Of a stretch of 64,000 nucleotides of DNA, positions 60,642 to 64,000 are shown piece by piece. Source of the stretch: Amphiura filiformis (Eukaryota > Echinodermata > Ophiuroidea > Amphilepidida > Amphiuridae); NCBI RefSeq assembly GCF_039555335.1, contig NC_092635.1, positions 49,248,052-49,312,051 on the forward strand. The letters are read 5' to 3'. The notes beneath the pieces are model-generated. The model saw only the letters and a program-made list of their open reading frames with translations. It had not been told where the DNA came from and searched no databases. Position 1 is the stretch's first letter. Each line of letters opens with the position of its first letter. Made by a program: the position numbers and the translations under genes.

Positions 60642-63563
60642 ATGGATGTACAGCGTGGACATTGTTGGAGATGTGAAAAGCGTATAGATGGTAGTCCCGT
60701 CTACTGCAAGTATTGTTGGATTGCGGTCTACTGCTCTCAAGTATGTAGTGTTTCTGATGTCTTCAGGCATAGTGTACCAGAATGTGAAGAGTGGGGACAT
60801 AAACAATGCAGTAACTCTCAATGCGGAGAAATTGGGCCAGCAAGAAAGTTTCTTGAGGTAAGGTACATTATGCACGCAGTGACTTGCATTGAATGTCACT
60901 GACCCGCACCAAAGCGCACGTCGTGATGTAAAGTACGGACGGGGTACAATTACAAAAGTACACCCAATCTCCCCGGTCTAGTGGATATCAATTTGTGATC
61001 CGTGATCAGTAGGCCTAACCATGAAGCTAGTAGTGGCTAGCTGCATGGCCTAACCAAATATAGGAAGTGGGAATTTTGCAGTCGAAAGAGCAACTGCATT
61101 TGGCCATGCATTTTAAACTGGGCCTCGGTTTAATCTGTGCCAGGTTGGGTGTAGTGGAGTAGCCAGGGGCAAAGGGGGCAGCTGCCCCCTGTGAGAAGTC
61201 TTACCCCCCTGTGGGAAGCTGGTCGCCCTGATATGTAAGATTTTAGCTTTTTTAACTTTTTGTCCCCTTGCCCCCTCCCCCTTGCCCACCCTCTGAAAAA
61301 GTGCTGGCTACGCCACTGGTTAGGTGCAGTCGTATACCATAACATTTTATCATGCATCCTCCAGGAAGGTCCACACCTTTCCAACTGACCTTCCTTAAAA
61401 TTGTCTTCTTCCTTAAAATCGTCTTTTCACTTGGGTGTTAAAAGAATCTAGTAATTTCAAAATAGGGAAAAGATCGGAACCTGTGATCTGAACAATGTAT
61501 AATGTTTGAACCAAAGACTATCATGAGCCGTATTATGTACTTTTTTGCAGTGGCGTAGCCAGTGGGGGATGACTGCTTATCTCGACGGGCCTTGGTGAAA
61601 AAATGGGGGTTAACAATAGACAATTTTGTGTGTGTTGGGTGAAGAAACAAAGTACATGTCGCTCAAATACAGATGTGATTCATCTTTAGGCTGTTACCGT
61701 TGGCACATTGAAAGATATAGATATAATAAACGTAAATGGGCTTTGATTTGTTTTTAAAATTTGGTCAATACCCCCTTACATTGTTAGATGAATTATAAGT
61801 GAAATTCTGACGGATTTATATGTCTCTTTTTGCAGTGTTCTGGATGCGTTGGTACTTGGTACTGTGGTAAATCATGTCAAAAAGAAGATTGGCTAAACCA
61901 TAAAAGCTCTTGCAAAGGTCATGAAGAAGAAGTGCGATTCGCAGCTCAACGAATACGTGCTACCATAGAGAGCAAACACAGAAAACCATTGCCACAACCT
62001 TTCTATGTTGGAAACGCAATTGCGGTAGATATGCTGAATTTAAAGAACAATGAATACAACGCGATGGAAGTGTCTGCTAGTGACATACACCCAGCGCTAA
62101 CCAAAGATTACTCCGTACTCTCAGTTGGGTGCGGTAATCTGAGAAATTTCATCCATACTGCTACTTGTTTACCAACCGAATTTCGGGGAAAACTTCATAC
62201 AACTTTGAACGACTTCGACCCATTCGTGCAGGCACGGAATGTCCTTTTCCTGTACATGATGATCGCATTTGCGAATAAACGCAATATTGGGGCAATTGTG
62301 ACCACAATATGGTATTCATTACATCTTTCAAAGGATCATTATGAATTCCTCACAGGTTGTCTTCGTAAGCTTATTGAAATATCCTCAAAACGTCTAAGTC
62401 AAGCCACTCAGGGCATCATTGATATTTCGGCGGGAGATTTGAATCTGATTAAGAAGGTGTGGGGGAAATGGCTCTCACTTGAATGCTGTCGTCGAAACCG
62501 AAATTACATCAATCTGCAACAGCAACGTCAGAAATGGGTGGGAACTAGGAATAATATGACTCCTCTACTAGAGAAATACAAGGAAGAGCTAAACACCGAA
62601 GATGCTGAATCATTTGAAGTATGGCTAAGAGACGGGATTTTTCTTGCTACAGCAGAAGCCAGGAGGCAATATTTGGGATATGGAAACCCAACACTTACCG
62701 GTTTTGTGTTCTTTCAGTATTCAAATGTAAGTTTCGCGGGAGCCATGGATATTGATAGGAACATACACGTAGATGTCGGCTCAATCTTCAAGCACCCAGA
62801 GCAGCTTGACTTCGTCTACTGTGTACCCCCAGACCTCCATCCGTTTGGTACTTGGGATCACCTTTCAGTTCAAAAGTTCGCTAAAAGAACATCTCTAATT
62901 GATATGTACCACTGTTACATCAGTGACCAAATACAGCATGCCGTCTTGTGTTTGACAAATATAAAACAAAGCGTGTTGTTTGTCGTAACCGAATGTCGAA
63001 ATCTTGACAAAAGTGTGCCACAACCAAAATATGATCGCATCTTTACGTCCAACATAGCCGATTACGTAGGTACACAAAATCTTCTTGTTACTTTTAAGCG
63101 CTTTCTCAATACGGAGAACAGATTCGCTACATTAGTTACGCAGCATTGGAATTGGTACCTCATTATTGGTAGAGCTAATTTTGATAATCCGTTGAACCCG
63201 ATGGAACTATTGTTGCGTTCATTGGATGGATCCGCCAGTGACGTAATGCGACGGGCTGCTTTAGACACGGGAAAGCTTTTGATAGGGACTTCTATTGTGC
63301 CTGGTCATTATCAAGAGTACATGAACAATATTGGCGACTTCGTTACTTTCTTAAAGGCCGATTTCATGGCCTGTAATCCGCACAACCCGGTCCCAACATT
63401 TCAAGACGTGACGAATTCTTCAGGAGCAGGTTTACGTATGCGAGACTTTCGTCGGGGACTCAACCAGGTTGTTCCTTTTCAATATCGACGGAATGTCAGA
63501 CAAGTTAACATGCTTCGTGGGCAAATGTCTCGTATGGTGGAATGGTATATACCTGAACAATAG
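60642..63563 (+). CDS. double-MYND zinc finger, DUF4470 protein (copy 3, divergent)
   Basis: Exon 1 is 60642-60857 (72 codons, donor gag|gtaagg) and exon 2 is 61836-63563 (acceptor tttttgcag), phase 0, 647 residues. Start chosen as the MDVQ Met, matching MDVK in the other copies. First finger CWRCEKR...CKYC...YCSQVC...HSVPEC; second split finger CSNSQC | CSGCVGTWYCGKSCQKEDWLNHKSSC. DUF4470 motifs: FYVGNAIAVDMLNL, SVGCGNLRNFIHT and LNDFDPFVQARN, followed by NPTLTGF, YDRIFTSNIADYVGTQ and DFRRGLNQVVPFQYRRN. Clearly more distant from copies 1 and 2 than they are from each other, and on the opposite strand. The intron holds a hAT-type MITE. The frame is intact. Confidence 0.8.
61152..61318. mobile_element. 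short hAT-type MITE in the intron of MYND copy 3
   Basis: tagtggagtagccag at the left and ctggctacgccactg at the right. Flanks gttgggtg (61144-61151) and gttaggtg (61319-61326) are an 8-bp duplication with one mismatch. A single end of the same family lies at 61550-61570. Confidence 0.75.
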
Positions 63564-63754
63564 GAATTGAGAACACATCAGGCCCTTGCTTTACCAATGT
63601 TTAGCTGAAAGAAGGTGTAATAACTCAACCAACCATACACTTAAAACAGGGTGTCACAATATGTCGACACGATATTTAAAAGCTAAACAAATTGTGCCTT
63701 GTTATATTGAGTGCCTCCGTATATCAGCCCATTTCGCACACATGATGTAGCAAA

Positions 63755-64000
63755 CCTTTACTTTTACCGGGACTTTTACAAGATGCAATTCCTGTTACAA
63801 AATCCACTGATCTTACAAAAACTCGGAAACAAGTTCTAAAATGTGAACGAATCTTCACTTCAAACATTGATGACTACATTGGGACAAATTATCTTCTTGT
63901 CGTCTTCAAACGTTTTTTTTAATACCTGTAACATGTTTGCTGGAAACTGCAATTGCTGCATTGGAACTAGTACCTTCATGCGGTAAAAGTAAATTTCGAC
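63755..64000 (+). pseudogene. broken fourth MYND-DUF4470 copy, C-terminal fragment
   Basis: Around 63835-63920 the plus strand reads CERIFTSNIDDYIGTNYLL-VVFKRFF, clearly matching YDRIFTSNIADYVGTQNLL-VTFKRFL of copy 3. The frame then stops, though related DNA (cattggaactagtaccttcat) continues. No zinc-finger exon or DUF4470 start lies in front: only about 200 bp separate it from copy 3. It is cut by the window edge. Confidence 0.7.

Overview
The window reads as a piece of an invertebrate deuterostome genome, most likely an echinoderm and possibly a hemichordate. The reasons are spliced genes with short phase-matched exons, many small DNA transposons, SINEs with a deuterostome-type core, and the frequent word 'aggcctat', which I associate with echinoderm DNA. 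The species call is inference. About a third to a half of the window is recognisable mobile DNA.

Layout. 1-2.05 kb is the 3' end of a Helentron (Helitron-like helicase plus endonuclease). 2.2-3.7 kb holds a weak three-exon gene candidate. 6.7-9.1 kb is an array of ~146-bp repeats, each with a perfect nuclear-receptor-type DR1 word. 10.0-21.7 kb, minus strand, is a host gene that single ORFs do not show: ten exons found by matching splice sites and phase. It encodes a CXorf38/DUF4559-like N-terminus, a cysteine/histidine zinc module and a chain of coiled-coil micro-exons, two of which were duplicated as a pair. At least nine MITE-type elements sit in or beside its introns, several with clear target-site duplications. 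23.0-34.1 kb is one young Ty3/Gypsy element with ~1.35-kb LTRs. 34.1-38.5 kb holds SINEs and MITEs. 38.6-42.05 kb is a decayed CR1/Jockey-group LINE.

43.8-64.0 kb is a small gene cluster. Three two-exon genes encode double MYND zinc fingers followed by a DUF4470 domain (the N-terminal domain type of dynein assembly factor DNAAF3): 43850-46088 (-), 51303-54157 (-) and 60642-63563 (+). A broken fourth copy runs off the right edge. In all three genes one phase-0 intron splits the second MYND finger at the same place, so they arose by DNA duplication and not by retroposition. Between them lie MITEs, a tRNA-derived SINE and a second DR1-rich repeat field (56.1-58.7 kb).

The best candidates for new biology are the MYND-DUF4470 cluster, the phase-1 micro-exon gene, the two DR1 arrays with Helitron-like CTAG ends, and three MITE-like families whose interiors are built from one short palindromic word repeated in both orientations.
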